Shown piece by piece: positions 8,560 to 18,527 of a stretch of DNA of 64,000 bases. This DNA is from Streptomyces griseorubiginosus. Its GTDB lineage: Bacteria > Actinomycetota > Actinomycetes > Streptomycetales > Streptomycetaceae. Position 1 is the first letter of the stretch, and every line of letters begins with the position of its first letter. The stretch covers positions 124,001 through 188,000 of the forward strand of contig NZ_KQ948746.1 in NCBI RefSeq assembly GCF_001514195.1, in the 5' to 3' direction. A program made the translations under genes and the position numbers. The notes under the pieces are model-generated. The model was not told the origin of the DNA. It ran no database searches and saw only the letters and a list, made by a program, of their open reading frames with translations.

Positions 8560-9225
8560 ATGAGCAGTCAACCGCCCCCTGGCTCCGGCGAGCAGCCACC
8601 GGATGACGACCGGTTCAGGAAACAGCCCCCGCCCGACGAGGGCTCGGGATCGCCGTACAGCGCACCGCCGCCACCGCCGCACGGCGGAAGCCCCTCCGGC
8701 GGCGGTGGTGCCCCCTACGGCGGTGGTGCCCCGTACGGTGGTGCCCCTTATGGCGGCGGTCCGGCCGACCCGCTGGCCGGCATGCCCCCGCTGGCCCCCA
8801 GCGGCCGGCGCACGCTCGCCCGCATCATCGACATGATCCTGGTGGGCATCGTCGTCTGGCTGATCACCTGGGGCTTCGGGGTGAGCGAGTACGACGTCAG
8901 CAGCGACAACATGCAGGTCGGCAAGTCGCTCGCCCAGTCGGCGCTCGCGGCGGTGCTCTACATCGCCTACGACACCGTCCTGATCACCCGGTCCGGGCAG
9001 ACGCTCGGCAAGAAGTGGCTCGGGATGCGGGTGGCGAACCTCGACAACGGCTCCACGCCCTCCGTGCAGAGCACGCTGACCCGCTCGGCGGTGCTGTGGA
9101 TCCCGTTCGCGTTCTGCTGCGCCTGCATCTGGACCGCGATCTCGGGTGGCTGGAGCTACTTCGACAAGCCCTACAAGCAGGGCCTGCACGACAAGGCGGC
9201 CAAGACGGTGGTGGTCACGACCTGA
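8560..9225 (+). CDS. RDD-family membrane protein
   Basis: The 221-aa protein has a Pro/Gly-rich N-terminus (about residues 1-80, with repeated GGAPYGG) and an RDD domain with the R-RIIDM start, helices IDMILVGIVVWLITWGFGV and SALAAVLYIAYDTVLI, then GQTLGKKWLGMRV and a last helix near FAFCCACIWTAI. It begins 89 bp after the larger RDD gene and probably belongs to the same operon. A hairpin-capable stretch around 9280-9340 follows. The function is unknown. Confidence 0.83.
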   Translation: MSSQPPPGSGEQPPDDDRFRKQPPPDEGSGSPYSAPPPPPHGGSPSGGGGAPYGGGAPYGGAPYGGGPADPLAGMPPLAPSGRRTLARIIDMILVGIVVWLITWGFGVSEYDVSSDNMQVGKSLAQSALAAVLYIAYDTVLITRSGQTLGKKWLGMRVANLDNGSTPSVQSTLTRSAVLWIPFAFCCACIWTAISGGWSYFDKPYKQGLHDKAAKTVVVTT

Positions 9226-9370
9226 CACGGCCGGTGCCGGTCGCCCTGCCGGGCCGCCGGCACCCGGTGCTCACCCGACCGCGCGCTCCGGCCCGACCCC
9301 ACCTACCCGGGGGTCGGACCGGAGCGCGCGGTGCGGTGACAGGGCGTTCAGGCCGCGGTCGCAGGGGTGT

Positions 9371-9631
9371 TCAGGCCGCGGTCTTGGAGCTCGTGGCCCC
9401 GGCCGGTACGGGCTCCTCGGCCCGCTGCTCGGCGGGCTTGCGGAGCGCGACCACGCGGGACTTGGGCTGGGGCACCGTCAGGGCCACCAGCAGGCCGAGG
9501 GCGAGCGCCGAGACGGCGATGACCGCTGTCCCCACGGCCGAACTCGTCTGTGACAGCAGCAGCATGGCGAGCGTCGAGAAGATGACGGTGATCGAACCGT
9601 AGGCGAGCTGTGCGGCGGTCGGACGAGGCAT
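9371..9631 (-). CDS. small two-helix membrane protein
   Basis: The protein is 86 aa from the ATG at 9631 (MPRPTAAQLAYG). An upstream in-frame ATG at 9661 would add 10 residues. Two hydrophobic segments (GSITVIFSTLAMLLLS and TAVIAVSALALGLLVALTV) precede a short basic, Ala-rich cytoplasmic tail. I do not recognise a family. It is convergent with the RDD genes and divergent from the secreted protease gene. Confidence 0.6.
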   Translation of the reverse strand: MPRPTAAQLAYGSITVIFSTLAMLLLSQTSSAVGTAVIAVSALALGLLVALTVPQPKSRVVALRKPAEQRAEEPVPAGATSSKTAA

Positions 9632-9968
9632 GGCAATCGGTCCTCGGAATTGGGGATCCACGGGGGGTGTCGGCCTGGCATTCCGCCGACATCCGGGCGT
9701 TCCGCCAATCGACTCTAATCGGCTGTGTGCCCGAGTGGAACGAGCAGTAAGCGTGACCTAACGAACAGTGCCGGAGCACAGGGGGCGCACGGAGTCATGG
9801 CGTCCACCAAGTGGACATCTGTGCGCGCCTGTTCTGTTGCGGTCATGTGTCCGCAATGCGAACACCGGCTCCCAATAATGCACTTGACGGGTCCAAGTCA
9901 AGATCTGTCTTTTCTCGTCAACCTTTAGTCAAATACCGATCACTTGCCTGGATAGGGGAGAGGTACAA
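9632..9968. other. 337-bp intergenic region upstream of the secreted protease
   Basis: No coding potential is convincing here. The region is more AT-rich than its surroundings. It holds an imperfect hairpin CTTGAC-N8-GTCAAG at 9883-9902 and a good ribosome-binding site (GGGGAGAGG) just before the GTG at 9969. I see no clear promoter hexamers; the hairpin could be an operator or part of the 5' leader. Confidence 0.4.
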
Positions 9969-12317
9969 GTGACGGACAGATCCTGGACGTTCAGGACCGC
10001 CGCGACGGTCGTGGCGATAGCCGCGGCCTCGGCCACGTTCTCGACGTTCGCCGTGGCGCAGGCCGCGGAGAAGCCCGCGGGCACCCCCGCGGTGGACCGG
10101 CAGGACCCGCAGCCTGCCAAGGCCAAGGAGCACGACTTCGACGGCCCGTACAGCCGCACGCAGGACGCCCAGCGTGAGGAAGCCCTCCAGCAGGTCATCG
10201 CCGGTCAGGCGACGGTCAAGGAGAGGAACGGCTCGAAGGTCGTCCAGCTCAAGGGCCGCAAGGGCGGCAGCAAGTACGTCGAGCTCGGCCGCGAGAAGAC
10301 CGACAAGATCTTCACGATCCTCGTCGAGTTCGGCGACCAGGTCGACCCCCGCTACGGCGGCACCCCCGGCCCCCTGCACAACCGCATCGAGGCTCCGGAC
10401 CGCAAGACCAACAACAGCACCGACTGGCAGGCCGACTTCGACCGGGCCCACTACCAGGACCTGTACTTCGGCAAGGGCAACGCCACGCTCAAGTCGTACT
10501 ACGAGAAGCAGTCCTCGGGCCGCTACTCGGTCGACGGCGAGGTCACCGACTGGGTCAAGGTGCCCTACAACGAGGCCCGTTACGGCTCCAACGACGCCGC
10601 GACCGGTGCCTGGTACGCGGTCCAGGACGGCGTGAACGCCTGGGTCGCGCAGCGCGAGGCCGCCGGTGACACGGCCGCCGAGATATCCGCGGAGCTGGCC
10701 GAGTTCGACCAGTGGGACCGCTACGACTACGACGGCGACGGGAACTTCAACGAGCCGGACGGCTACATCGACCACTTCCAGATCGTGCACGCCGGCGAGG
10801 ACGAGTCCGCGGGCGGCGGCGCGCAGGGCGAGGACGCCATCTGGGCGCACCGCTGGTACGCCTTCGGCACCGACAAGGGCGTCACCGGACCCGACACCAA
10901 CAAGCGCGGCGGCACCGAGATCGGTGACACCGGCGTCTGGGTCGGCGACTACACCATCCAGCCGGAGAACGGTGGCCTCGGCGTCTTCGCGCACGAGTAC
11001 GGCCACGACCTCGGCCTGCCCGACGAGTACGACACCTCCGGCGGCGGCGAGAACTCCACCGGCTTCTGGACGCTGATGTCGTCCGGCTCCTGGCTCGGCA
11101 CGGGCAAGGACGCGATCGGTGACCTGCCCGGCGACATGAACGCCTGGGACAAGCTCCAACTGGGCTGGCTGGACTACGAGGTGGCCAAGGCCGGCAAGCG
11201 GTCCCACCACAAGCTGGGCGTCGCGGAGTACAACACCAAGGACCCGCAGGCCCTCGTGGTCCAGCTGCCGAAGAAGCCGGTCACCACCGAGGTGACCACC
11301 CCGGCGCAGGGTGCCACCCAGTGGTGGAGCGACACCGGCGACGACCTCGAGAACACCCTGACCCGCACGGTCGACCTCACCGGCAAGTCCGCCGCCTCCC
11401 TCACCCTCGACGGCTGGTGGGACATCGAGCAGGACTACGACTACCTGTACGCCGAGGTCTCCACCGACGGCGGCGCCAACTACACCCCGCTCGACGGCAC
11501 GTTGGCCGACGGCACCGCCATCCCGCGGGACGGCAGCGGCAAGCCGGCCCTCACCGGCTCGGTCGCGGCGTACCAGAAGCTGACCTACCCGCTGAACTCC
11601 TACGCGGGCAAGAAGGTCAGCCTGCGCTTCCGTTACGCCACCGACGGCGGCACGTCCCTCAAGGGCTTCGCGGCCGACGAGATCACGCTGACCGCGGACG
11701 GCTCGGTCCTCTTCTCGGACAACGCGGAGAGCGCGGACACCGCCTGGACCGCGAAGGGCTTCCGCCGGGTCGGCGCCTCCTTCACCGACGAGTACGCGCA
11801 GTACTACATCGCCGAGAACCGCCAATACGTGTCGTACGACAAGGTGTTGAAGGTCGGCCCGTACAACTACGGCTTCTCGACGACCCGTCCGGACTGGGTG
11901 GAGCACTACGCCTACCAGAACGGCCTGTTGATCTGGAAGTGGGACACCTCCCAGAAGGACGACAACACCAGCGCGCACGCGGGCCGGGGTCTGATCCTGC
12001 CGATCGACTCGCACCCGACCGCGCTGAAGTGGTCCGACGGCACGCTGATGCGCAACCGCATCCAGGCCTACGACTCGACCTTCAGCTGGTACCCGACGGA
12101 CGGCATCACGCTCCACAAGGCCGACGTCGCGACGAAGATCAAGTCCCAGCCCGGTGTCCCGGTCTTCGACGACGGACGCTCGACGTACTACGACGAGACC
12201 AACCCGCTCGCGGGCGTCAAGATCACTGACACCAACACCCGGATCACGATCGTGAAGGAGCCCCTGAACGGCTCGACGATCACGCTCCAGGTCGGACCTT
12301 CGGCCAAGAAGAAGTAA
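9969..12317 (+). CDS. secreted immune inhibitor A-type metalloprotease (M6 family)
   Basis: The 782-aa protein starts at GTG 9969 with a strong ribosome-binding site. It has a Sec-type signal peptide (cleavage likely after the AVAQA stretch near residue 33), a pro-region, and a catalytic domain with the zincin motif HEYGHDLGLPDEYD (H342, E343, H346). The C-terminal third has immune-inhibitor-A/MAM-like beta domains (for example LRFRYATDGGTSLKGFAADEI). M6 proteases degrade extracellular proteins. The position matches a sporulation-associated secreted protease locus in S. coelicolor, from memory. A strong terminator follows. Confidence 0.9.
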   Translation: MTDRSWTFRTAATVVAIAAASATFSTFAVAQAAEKPAGTPAVDRQDPQPAKAKEHDFDGPYSRTQDAQREEALQQVIAGQATVKERNGSKVVQLKGRKGGSKYVELGREKTDKIFTILVEFGDQVDPRYGGTPGPLHNRIEAPDRKTNNSTDWQADFDRAHYQDLYFGKGNATLKSYYEKQSSGRYSVDGEVTDWVKVPYNEARYGSNDAATGAWYAVQDGVNAWVAQREAAGDTAAEISAELAEFDQWDRYDYDGDGNFNEPDGYIDHFQIVHAGEDESAGGGAQGEDAIWAHRWYAFGTDKGVTGPDTNKRGGTEIGDTGVWVGDYTIQPENGGLGVFAHEYGHDLGLPDEYDTSGGGENSTGFWTLMSSGSWLGTGKDAIGDLPGDMNAWDKLQLGWLDYEVAKAGKRSHHKLGVAEYNTKDPQALVVQLPKKPVTTEVTTPAQGATQWWSDTGDDLENTLTRTVDLTGKSAASLTLDGWWDIEQDYDYLYAEVSTDGGANYTPLDGTLADGTAIPRDGSGKPALTGSVAAYQKLTYPLNSYAGKKVSLRFRYATDGGTSLKGFAADEITLTADGSVLFSDNAESADTAWTAKGFRRVGASFTDEYAQYYIAENRQYVSYDKVLKVGPYNYGFSTTRPDWVEHYAYQNGLLIWKWDTSQKDDNTSAHAGRGLILPIDSHPTALKWSDGTLMRNRIQAYDSTFSWYPTDGITLHKADVATKIKSQPGVPVFDDGRSTYYDETNPLAGVKITDTNTRITIVKEPLNGSTITLQVGPSAKKK

Positions 12318-12336
12318 AACCACAGGTCAGAAGCGT

Positions 12337-12369
12337 ATCGGCGGCAACCCCTGGCGGGTTGCCGCCGAT
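12337..12369 (+). terminator. intrinsic terminator after the M6 protease
   Basis: A perfect 14-bp GC-rich stem (12337-12350 with 12356-12369) closes a 5-nt loop and starts 20 bp after the stop codon. Only a short T run follows, as is usual in Streptomyces. Confidence 0.85.
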
Positions 12370-12430
12370 CGTGTTTAGGTGCGTGCTGTGACTTCCTTAT
12401 TGACACCGACGCACACGGGGGTGTGACTGC

Positions 12431-12769
12431 ATGGCCGCAGGAGGTTTCTGCAAGCTGCCGAACGGCACCGTGGTGGTGGCACTGAACCTGCCCCGCCCGC
12501 CCGCCGCCGGCTGCGGCAGCATGCGGGTGCTCGTCCACGCCCAGAACCGGGCGCGCGCCCTGACCAGGCTGCGCAACCTGGGGCTGCGCGCGGTCTACCT
12601 GCGGGGCAACGCGGCGCCCCCGAGCCCCGACGAGATCACGGCCGTACTGCACCATCCGGACGGCCTCATATGGCGTACCGCCCCTGACAACGCTGTCTCG
12701 GGCGGTCCCGAGCTCGCCCAGGAGCTGTGGCACCCGATCAGGATGCTGAGGCGGTCCGCGGCGGCCTGA
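12431..12769 (+). CDS. conserved hypothetical protein
   Basis: The 112-aa protein starts at ATG 12431. It looks like a small soluble alpha/beta protein (MRVLVHAQNRARALTRLRNLGLRAVYLRG suggests a beta-alpha-beta core) with a short Cys-containing N-terminus. I recognise no named domain. It stands alone between the protease terminator and the convergent ABC exporter genes. Confidence 0.55.
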   Translation: MAAGGFCKLPNGTVVVALNLPRPPAAGCGSMRVLVHAQNRARALTRLRNLGLRAVYLRGNAAPPSPDEITAVLHHPDGLIWRTAPDNAVSGGPELAQELWHPIRMLRRSAAA

Positions 12770-12879
12770 CCGGGCCTCCGACGACCGAGCCCCCGACGAC
12801 CGGGGCCCCCGGGAGCGGCGGCTCTCGGGGGCTCTCGGGGGTCTTGGAGGCGTTGAGGACCGTGAGGTCTGCGGCAGGC

Positions 12880-13667
12880 CTACCGCGGGTCCTGGTCGAA
12901 CTTCGAGACGGACCAGCGGTAGCCGAGCACCGCGAGACCGACGCACCAGGCGAGGGCCAGCCACCCGTTGTTCCCGATCTCCGTGCCCAGGAGCAGTCCG
13001 CGCAGGGTCTCGATGGCCGGGGTGAAGGGCTGGTACTCGGCGATCGGCTGGAACCAGCCCGGCATCGCGTGGACCGGCACGAACGCGCTGGAGATCAGCG
13101 GCAGGAAGATCAGCGGCATGGCGTTGTTGCTCGCCGCCTCCGCGTTGGGGCTGACCAGGCCCATGCCGACCGCGATCCAGGTGAGCGCGGTGGCGAAGAG
13201 CACGAGCAGTCCGAAGGCCGCGAGCCACTCCAGGGCGGTGGCGTCCGTCGAGCGGAAGCCGACCGCGACCCCCACGGCACCGACCAGGACCACGCTGATC
13301 ACGGACTGGAGCACGCTGCCGACGACGTGCCCCACGAGCACCGAACCGCGGTGGATCGCCATCGTCCGGAAGCGGGCGATGATGCCCTCGCTCATGTCGT
13401 TGGAGACGGAGACCGCGGTCCCGATGGTGGTGGAGCCGATGGTCATCAGCAGCAGGCCCGGGACCAGGTAGGCCACGTACGCCGAGCGGCCCGCGCCGGC
13501 GCCGCCGATGCCCGCGCTCATGGTGTCGCCGAAGACGTAGACGAAGAGCAGCAACAGCATGATCGGCGTGAGCAGCAGGTTCAGGGTGAGGGAGGGGTAG
13601 CGCCGGGCGTGCAGGAGGTTGCGGCGCAGCATGGTGGAGGAGTCGCGGACGGCGAGAGAGAGGGTGC

Positions 13668-13671
<4 letters not shown>
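12880..13671 (-). CDS. ABC-2 type exporter permease (DrrB-like)
   Basis: The 263-aa protein has six predicted membrane helices, an N-terminal cytoplasmic stretch (DSSTMLRRNLLHARRYPSLT) and the typical SNDMSEGIIARFRTMAI coupling segment of daunorubicin-type permeases. It overlaps the upstream ATPase gene by 4 bp, so the two are translationally coupled. Together they form a DrrAB-type exporter. The substrate is unknown; no biosynthetic genes are adjacent. Confidence 0.9.
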
Positions 13672-14639
<968 letters not shown>

Positions 14640-14691
14640 GGGGAGTGCTCCTTGTCGGTGTCGGCATGGGCCGCGAGGGCGGCGGTGACGG

Positions 14692-15363
14692 TCACAGGGC
14701 GCGGGCGGTGATGTCGCCGTAGCTGGTGGTCGCGCGGATGTGCAGGTCGGCGGTGGCCCCGTCGGTGTTCCTGAGCGTGTTGCTGATCCGGCCGTGGCCG
14801 GTGCCGGCGTCCAGGGAGGCGGAGGTCCCCCGGGCCGCGTCGACGGAGATGTCGCCCTTCTGGGTGGTCAGCACGGCCGTGCCGCGCACCGCCTCGGCGA
14901 TCCGGATGTCACCGCGCTGGGTGCTGATCTCCGCGGGGCCGCCCAGCCGGCCGATCGAGACGTCGCCGTCGGCGGCGGTGAGCCGGACGGTCGCGGCCTC
15001 GTCGATCTTGACCGGGCCGTACGCGCCCTCGAAGGTCACGTCGCCGAGGCGTCCGACGGCCCGGAACCCGGCGGCGGCCGCCCTGGCCTCGACGCGGGAG
15101 TCCGCCGGCAGCCGGACCGTCACCTCGACGGAGCCGGTGGGGCCGAAGTACTGGTTCTTGGCGGCCGGGGCCGCGATCCGCAGGACTCCGTCGTCGTAGG
15201 ACACCTGGATCTGTTCGGCCGCCTTCACGTCGCGGCTCTTGCTGGCGTCGGCGGGCAGTACCTCGACCGTGGTGTCGGCGCGGTCGGCGGCGATGACCTG
15301 GATACGGCCGGCGGGGATGTCGAGGAAGGTGCTGACAGGGGTGGTGGTGGCGAAGGTGTGCAT
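14692..15363 (-). CDS. DUF4097-family beta-repeat protein
   Basis: The 223-aa protein starts at ATG 15363 (MHTFATTTPVSTFLDIPAG), preceded by GGAG; a longer frame to 15444 lacks such a site. Repeated short beta units with alternating Val/Gly/Asp (VKIDEAATVRLTAADGDVSIGRLGG, then GDIRIAEAVRGTAVLTTQKGDISVD) form the DUF4097 solenoid-like domain. Such proteins often sit with ABC exporters and regulators in Streptomyces. It precedes the DrrAB-like genes by 52 bp and is likely co-transcribed. The function is unknown. Confidence 0.83.
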   Translation of the reverse strand: MHTFATTTPVSTFLDIPAGRIQVIAADRADTTVEVLPADASKSRDVKAAEQIQVSYDDGVLRIAAPAAKNQYFGPTGSVEVTVRLPADSRVEARAAAAGFRAVGRLGDVTFEGAYGPVKIDEAATVRLTAADGDVSIGRLGGPAEISTQRGDIRIAEAVRGTAVLTTQKGDISVDAARGTSASLDAGTGHGRISNTLRNTDGATADLHIRATTSYGDITARAL

Positions 15364-15408
15364 CACTGGCTCCAGTGCTCGTTGCTGTTTCCGATAGGGG
15401 AAAGCTAC

Positions 15409-15531
15409 GTTGCGTTCACGATATCGGCAATAAGCAAGTTGCACATGGATGCAGTAATAGCAGCTCAGAGGCTATTTTTCATTGCAACGACCCTGAAGGT
15501 AATGCAACGTCAGATGGGCGGTCGTTGCAAT
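15409..15531. promoter_or_regulatory. repeated TTGCAACG-type operator in the divergent promoter region
   Basis: ATTGCAACGACC at 15481-15492 and its exact reverse complement at 15520-15531 form a 12-bp inverted repeat spaced by 27 bp. A third, partial copy (ATGCAACGTC) lies near 15502, and CGTTGCGT near 15409 is a weaker one. All lie between the divergent DUF4097 and regulator genes, as expected for operators of the gene at 15587. Confidence 0.6.
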
Positions 15532-15586
15532 AGGATGGAAATGAACGCTATGCTGACGCCGCCACGGACCACGAAGGAGAACCGCG

Positions 15587-16324
15587 ATGCCGGGAGGCCG
15601 ACTCACCCAGCAGGAACGGCAGCAGATCGCGCTGGGACTGGCCGACGGGCTCGCCTACGCGGAGATCGCCCGACGCCTGGACCGGCCGACCTCGACCGTC
15701 ACCCGCGAGGTCATGCGCAACGGCGGGCCCACCGCCTACCGTGCCGACCTCGCCCACCGCGCCACCGAACACCGCGCCCACCGCCGCAGGCACGCCGCGC
15801 CCCGGGGAGCGGAGGCGCCCCCGCAGGCGCACGGGCGGGACGCGGAGGCGGTGCGGGCCTACGAGGAGACGCTGACCACCGTCTTCATGCAGTCCGGCAC
15901 GCCCAAGATGATGGCCCGGGTGATGGCCTCGCTCACCCTCAGCGACGCGGGCAGCCTCACCGCGGCCGACCTGGTGCGGCGCCTCCAGGTCAGTCCGGCG
16001 TCCGTCTCCAAGGCGGTCGCGTTCCTGGAGGGCCAGGGGATGGTCCGGCGGGAGCGCGACGAGCGCCGGCGGGAGCGCTATGTCGTCGACGACGAGATCA
16101 TGTACGAGGCGATGATGGCCAGCGCCCGCTCCACCGCCCAGGTCGCCGAGACCGCACGCCAGGGCGTCCCGGTCCTCGGCTCGGGCACCCCGGCCGCCAC
16201 CCGGCTGGAGAACATGGCCCGCTTCCTGGACTTCATCTCGGAAAGCATCGCCCGCGCCGCCGACCAGGCCCGCGAGGTCCTCCACACCAAGCCGGGGGTA
16301 CCGCGGCAGGACACCGGGGGCTAG
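15587..16324 (+). CDS. GbsR/MarR-type regulator with an IS30-like N-terminal helix-turn-helix
   Basis: The 245-aa protein begins with a helix-turn-helix resembling that of IS30-type transposases (LTQQERQQIALGLADGLAYAEIARRLDRPTSTVTREV). An Arg/His-rich linker leads to a MarR/GbsR-type winged helix (about residues 85-165, SLTAADLVRRLQVSPASVSKAVAFLEGQGMVRRERDERRRERY) and a helical C-terminal dimerisation part. It is divergent from the DUF4097-ABC operon, with repeated sites between them, so it most likely represses that exporter in response to an unknown ligand. It is not a transposase: no DDE domain is present. Confidence 0.85.
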   Translation: MPGGRLTQQERQQIALGLADGLAYAEIARRLDRPTSTVTREVMRNGGPTAYRADLAHRATEHRAHRRRHAAPRGAEAPPQAHGRDAEAVRAYEETLTTVFMQSGTPKMMARVMASLTLSDAGSLTAADLVRRLQVSPASVSKAVAFLEGQGMVRRERDERRRERYVVDDEIMYEAMMASARSTAQVAETARQGVPVLGSGTPAATRLENMARFLDFISESIARAADQAREVLHTKPGVPRQDTGG

Positions 16325-16380
16325 GACGGGTCACCCGGACCACGGGGGTCGGGCCCGCCGCCACGCCGCCCCGGTGTGTG

Positions 16381-16968
16381 TCACACCACCGGCTTGCCCG
16401 TGAGCTCCACGCCCGCCGCGCGCAGCTCCTCGATCGCCCGCTCGGTGGTGGCCTCGGCGACGCCCGCGGTCAGGTCCAGCAGCACCTGGGTGCGGAAGCC
16501 CTCGCGCGCCGCGTCCAGCGCCGTGGCCCGGACGCAGTGGTCCGTGGCGATCCCGACCACGTCCACCTCCGAGACGTCCCGTGTCCGCAGCCACTCGGCC
16601 AGCGTCACGCCGTTCTCGTCGGTGCCCTCGAACCCGCTGTACGCCGCCGAGTAAGCCCCCTTGTCGAACACGGCGTCGATGGCGCCGGACGCCACGGCGG
16701 GAGCGAAGTTGGGGTGGAACCCGACCCCTTCCGTGCCGGCGACACAGTGCGCGGGCCAGGAGTGCACGAAGTCGGGGTTGTCGGCGAAGTGGCCGCCGGG
16801 CGCGATGTGGTGGTCCCGGGTGGCCACCACGTGCTGGTAGCCGGAGCCCGCCGCCTGCCCGATCAGCTCGGTGACGGCGGCGGCCACGTCGGCGCCGCCG
16901 GCCACCGCGAGACTGCCCCCCTCGCAGAAGTCGTTCTGCACGTCGACGACGATCAAGGCGCGGCGCAT
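16381..16968 (-). CDS. pncA: nicotinamidase
   Basis: The protein is 195 aa from the ATG at 16968; the longer frame to 17022 adds 18 residues without family similarity. It is an isochorismatase-fold amidase with the triad D9 (VVDVQNDF), K103 (FDKGAY) and C145 (TDHCVRAT), and metal ligands in RDHHIAPGGHF (D52, H54, H60) plus H74. It hydrolyses nicotinamide to nicotinic acid. The neighbouring pncB uses that product, so the pair forms the Preiss-Handler salvage entry to NAD. Confidence 0.95.
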   Translation of the reverse strand: MRRALIVVDVQNDFCEGGSLAVAGGADVAAAVTELIGQAAGSGYQHVVATRDHHIAPGGHFADNPDFVHSWPAHCVAGTEGVGFHPNFAPAVASGAIDAVFDKGAYSAAYSGFEGTDENGVTLAEWLRTRDVSEVDVVGIATDHCVRATALDAAREGFRTQVLLDLTAGVAEATTERAIEELRAAGVELTGKPVV

Positions 16969-17113
16969 GGTGGGTGTCCTTCGACTGGTGAGTGAACTTA
17001 TGAGCCTAGAGACTGCGGGCACCCGGCGGGAGGGGGCATGGCCGGGCGCGTTCGGTGCGACAGCCGCTGGCGAGGCCGCCCTTCGGGCGACGACGGGAAT
17101 TGTCGGACAGGCC

Positions 17114-18460
17114 CTAGCTACCCGTGCGCCCGGTGACGTACTCCGTCGGAAGGACGGGTTCCCCTCGCGACAACTGGGTCGCCGACAACGGCAGGTTGGC
17201 CCGTGCGGCCGCGTGCCGGTCCCGTACGACGTCCAGCGGCTCCCGTGCGACGACCTCGCCGCCCTTGACCAGCTCGACGAGCAGCTGCCGGTCCGCCAGC
17301 GCGGGCGGCACCGCTCCCGTGCCCACCACCTCGGCCTCGGCGATCCCCTCCGCGTCCAGCCGCCGCGCGGCCCACTTGCGGCCGCCGACCGAGGTCTTGC
17401 CCCCGGAGGACTTCTTCGCGACCGGGATCAGCGGGGCCTTCGGGTCGTCGGACTCGGCGCGCGCGACCAGCTTGTAGACCATCGACGCGGTCGGGTGCCC
17501 GGACCCGGTCACCAGCTGGGTGCCGACGCCGTACGCGTCCACCGGGGCCACGGCCAGCGAGGCGATGGCGTACTCGTCGAGGTCGGAGGTGACGATGATC
17601 CGCGTCCCCTTCGCGCCCAGCTCGTCCAGCTGCTGCCGTACCCGGTGGGCGACCAGCAGCAGGTCGCCGGAGTCGATGCGCACGGCCCCCAGCTCGGGCC
17701 CGGCCACCTCGACGGCCGTACGGACGGCCTCGGTGACGTCGTACGTGTCGACGAGCAGGGTAGTGCCGCGGCCCAGCGAGTTCACCTGCGCCTGGAAGGC
17801 GTCCCGCTCCCGGTCGTGCAGGAGGGTGAAGGCGTGGGCGGAGGTGCCGACGGTGGGGATGCCGTAGCGGAAGCCGGCGGCGAGGTCGGAGGTGGTGGCG
17901 AAGCCGCCGACGTAGGCGGCGCGGGCGGCGGCGACCGCGGACAGCTCGTGGGTGCGGCGGGCGCCCATCTCGATGAGGGGCCTGTCCCCGGCGGCCGAGG
18001 ACATCCGGGAGGCGGCCGCGGCTATCGCGGAGTCGTGGTTGAGGATCGACAGGATGACGGTCTCCAGGAGCACGCACTCGGCGAAGGAGCCCTCCACCCG
18101 CATGATCGGCGAGCCCGGGAAGTACACCTCGCCCTCCGGGTAGCCCCAGATGTCCCCGCCGAAGCGGTAGGAGCCGAGCCAGTCGAGGGTCTCCTCGTCG
18201 ACGATGTCCCGCTCCCGCAGGAAGCCGATGACGTCCGCGTCGAAGCGGAAGTTCTCCACCGCGTCGAGCACCCGGCCGGTGCCCGCGACGACGCCGTAGC
18301 GCCGCCCGTCCGGCAGCCGGCGGGTGAAGACCTCGAACACGCTCCGCCGTTCGGCGGTACCCGCCTTCAGGGCGGCCTGCACCATCGTGAGCTCGTACTG
18401 GTCCGTGAAGAGCGCCGTCGAGGGAACGTCCACCGGCAGCCCAAGGTCCGCTGTGTTCAT
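17114..18460 (-). CDS. pncB: nicotinate phosphoribosyltransferase
   Basis: The 448-aa protein has family motifs near the start (ALFTDQYELTMVQAAL), the central GARRTHELSAVAAARAAYVGGFATTS segment that carries the catalytic His, and the phosphate-binding part around VGTQLVTGSGHPTASMVYKL. It converts nicotinate and PRPP to nicotinate mononucleotide with ATP hydrolysis. It lies 145 bp upstream of pncA on the same strand and is divergent from clpS. Confidence 0.95.
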   Translation of the reverse strand: MNTADLGLPVDVPSTALFTDQYELTMVQAALKAGTAERRSVFEVFTRRLPDGRRYGVVAGTGRVLDAVENFRFDADVIGFLRERDIVDEETLDWLGSYRFGGDIWGYPEGEVYFPGSPIMRVEGSFAECVLLETVILSILNHDSAIAAAASRMSSAAGDRPLIEMGARRTHELSAVAAARAAYVGGFATTSDLAAGFRYGIPTVGTSAHAFTLLHDRERDAFQAQVNSLGRGTTLLVDTYDVTEAVRTAVEVAGPELGAVRIDSGDLLLVAHRVRQQLDELGAKGTRIIVTSDLDEYAIASLAVAPVDAYGVGTQLVTGSGHPTASMVYKLVARAESDDPKAPLIPVAKKSSGGKTSVGGRKWAARRLDAEGIAEAEVVGTGAVPPALADRQLLVELVKGGEVVAREPLDVVRDRHAAARANLPLSATQLSRGEPVLPTEYVTGRTGS

Positions 18461-18527
18461 AACAACGGATGCTACCCCACTTCGCGTCAGTGTGACGATT
18501 TATGGTGCCCGTGGCAGCATGGGCCGT

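Noticed and set aside
9883..9902. A terminator before the M6 protease
   Set aside because: The stem is only 6 bp with an 8-nt loop and no U run, so I left it as an unassigned hairpin.
15587..16324. An IS30-family transposase
   Set aside because: Only the helix-turn-helix resembles IS30; the catalytic DDE domain is missing and a MarR/GbsR domain follows.
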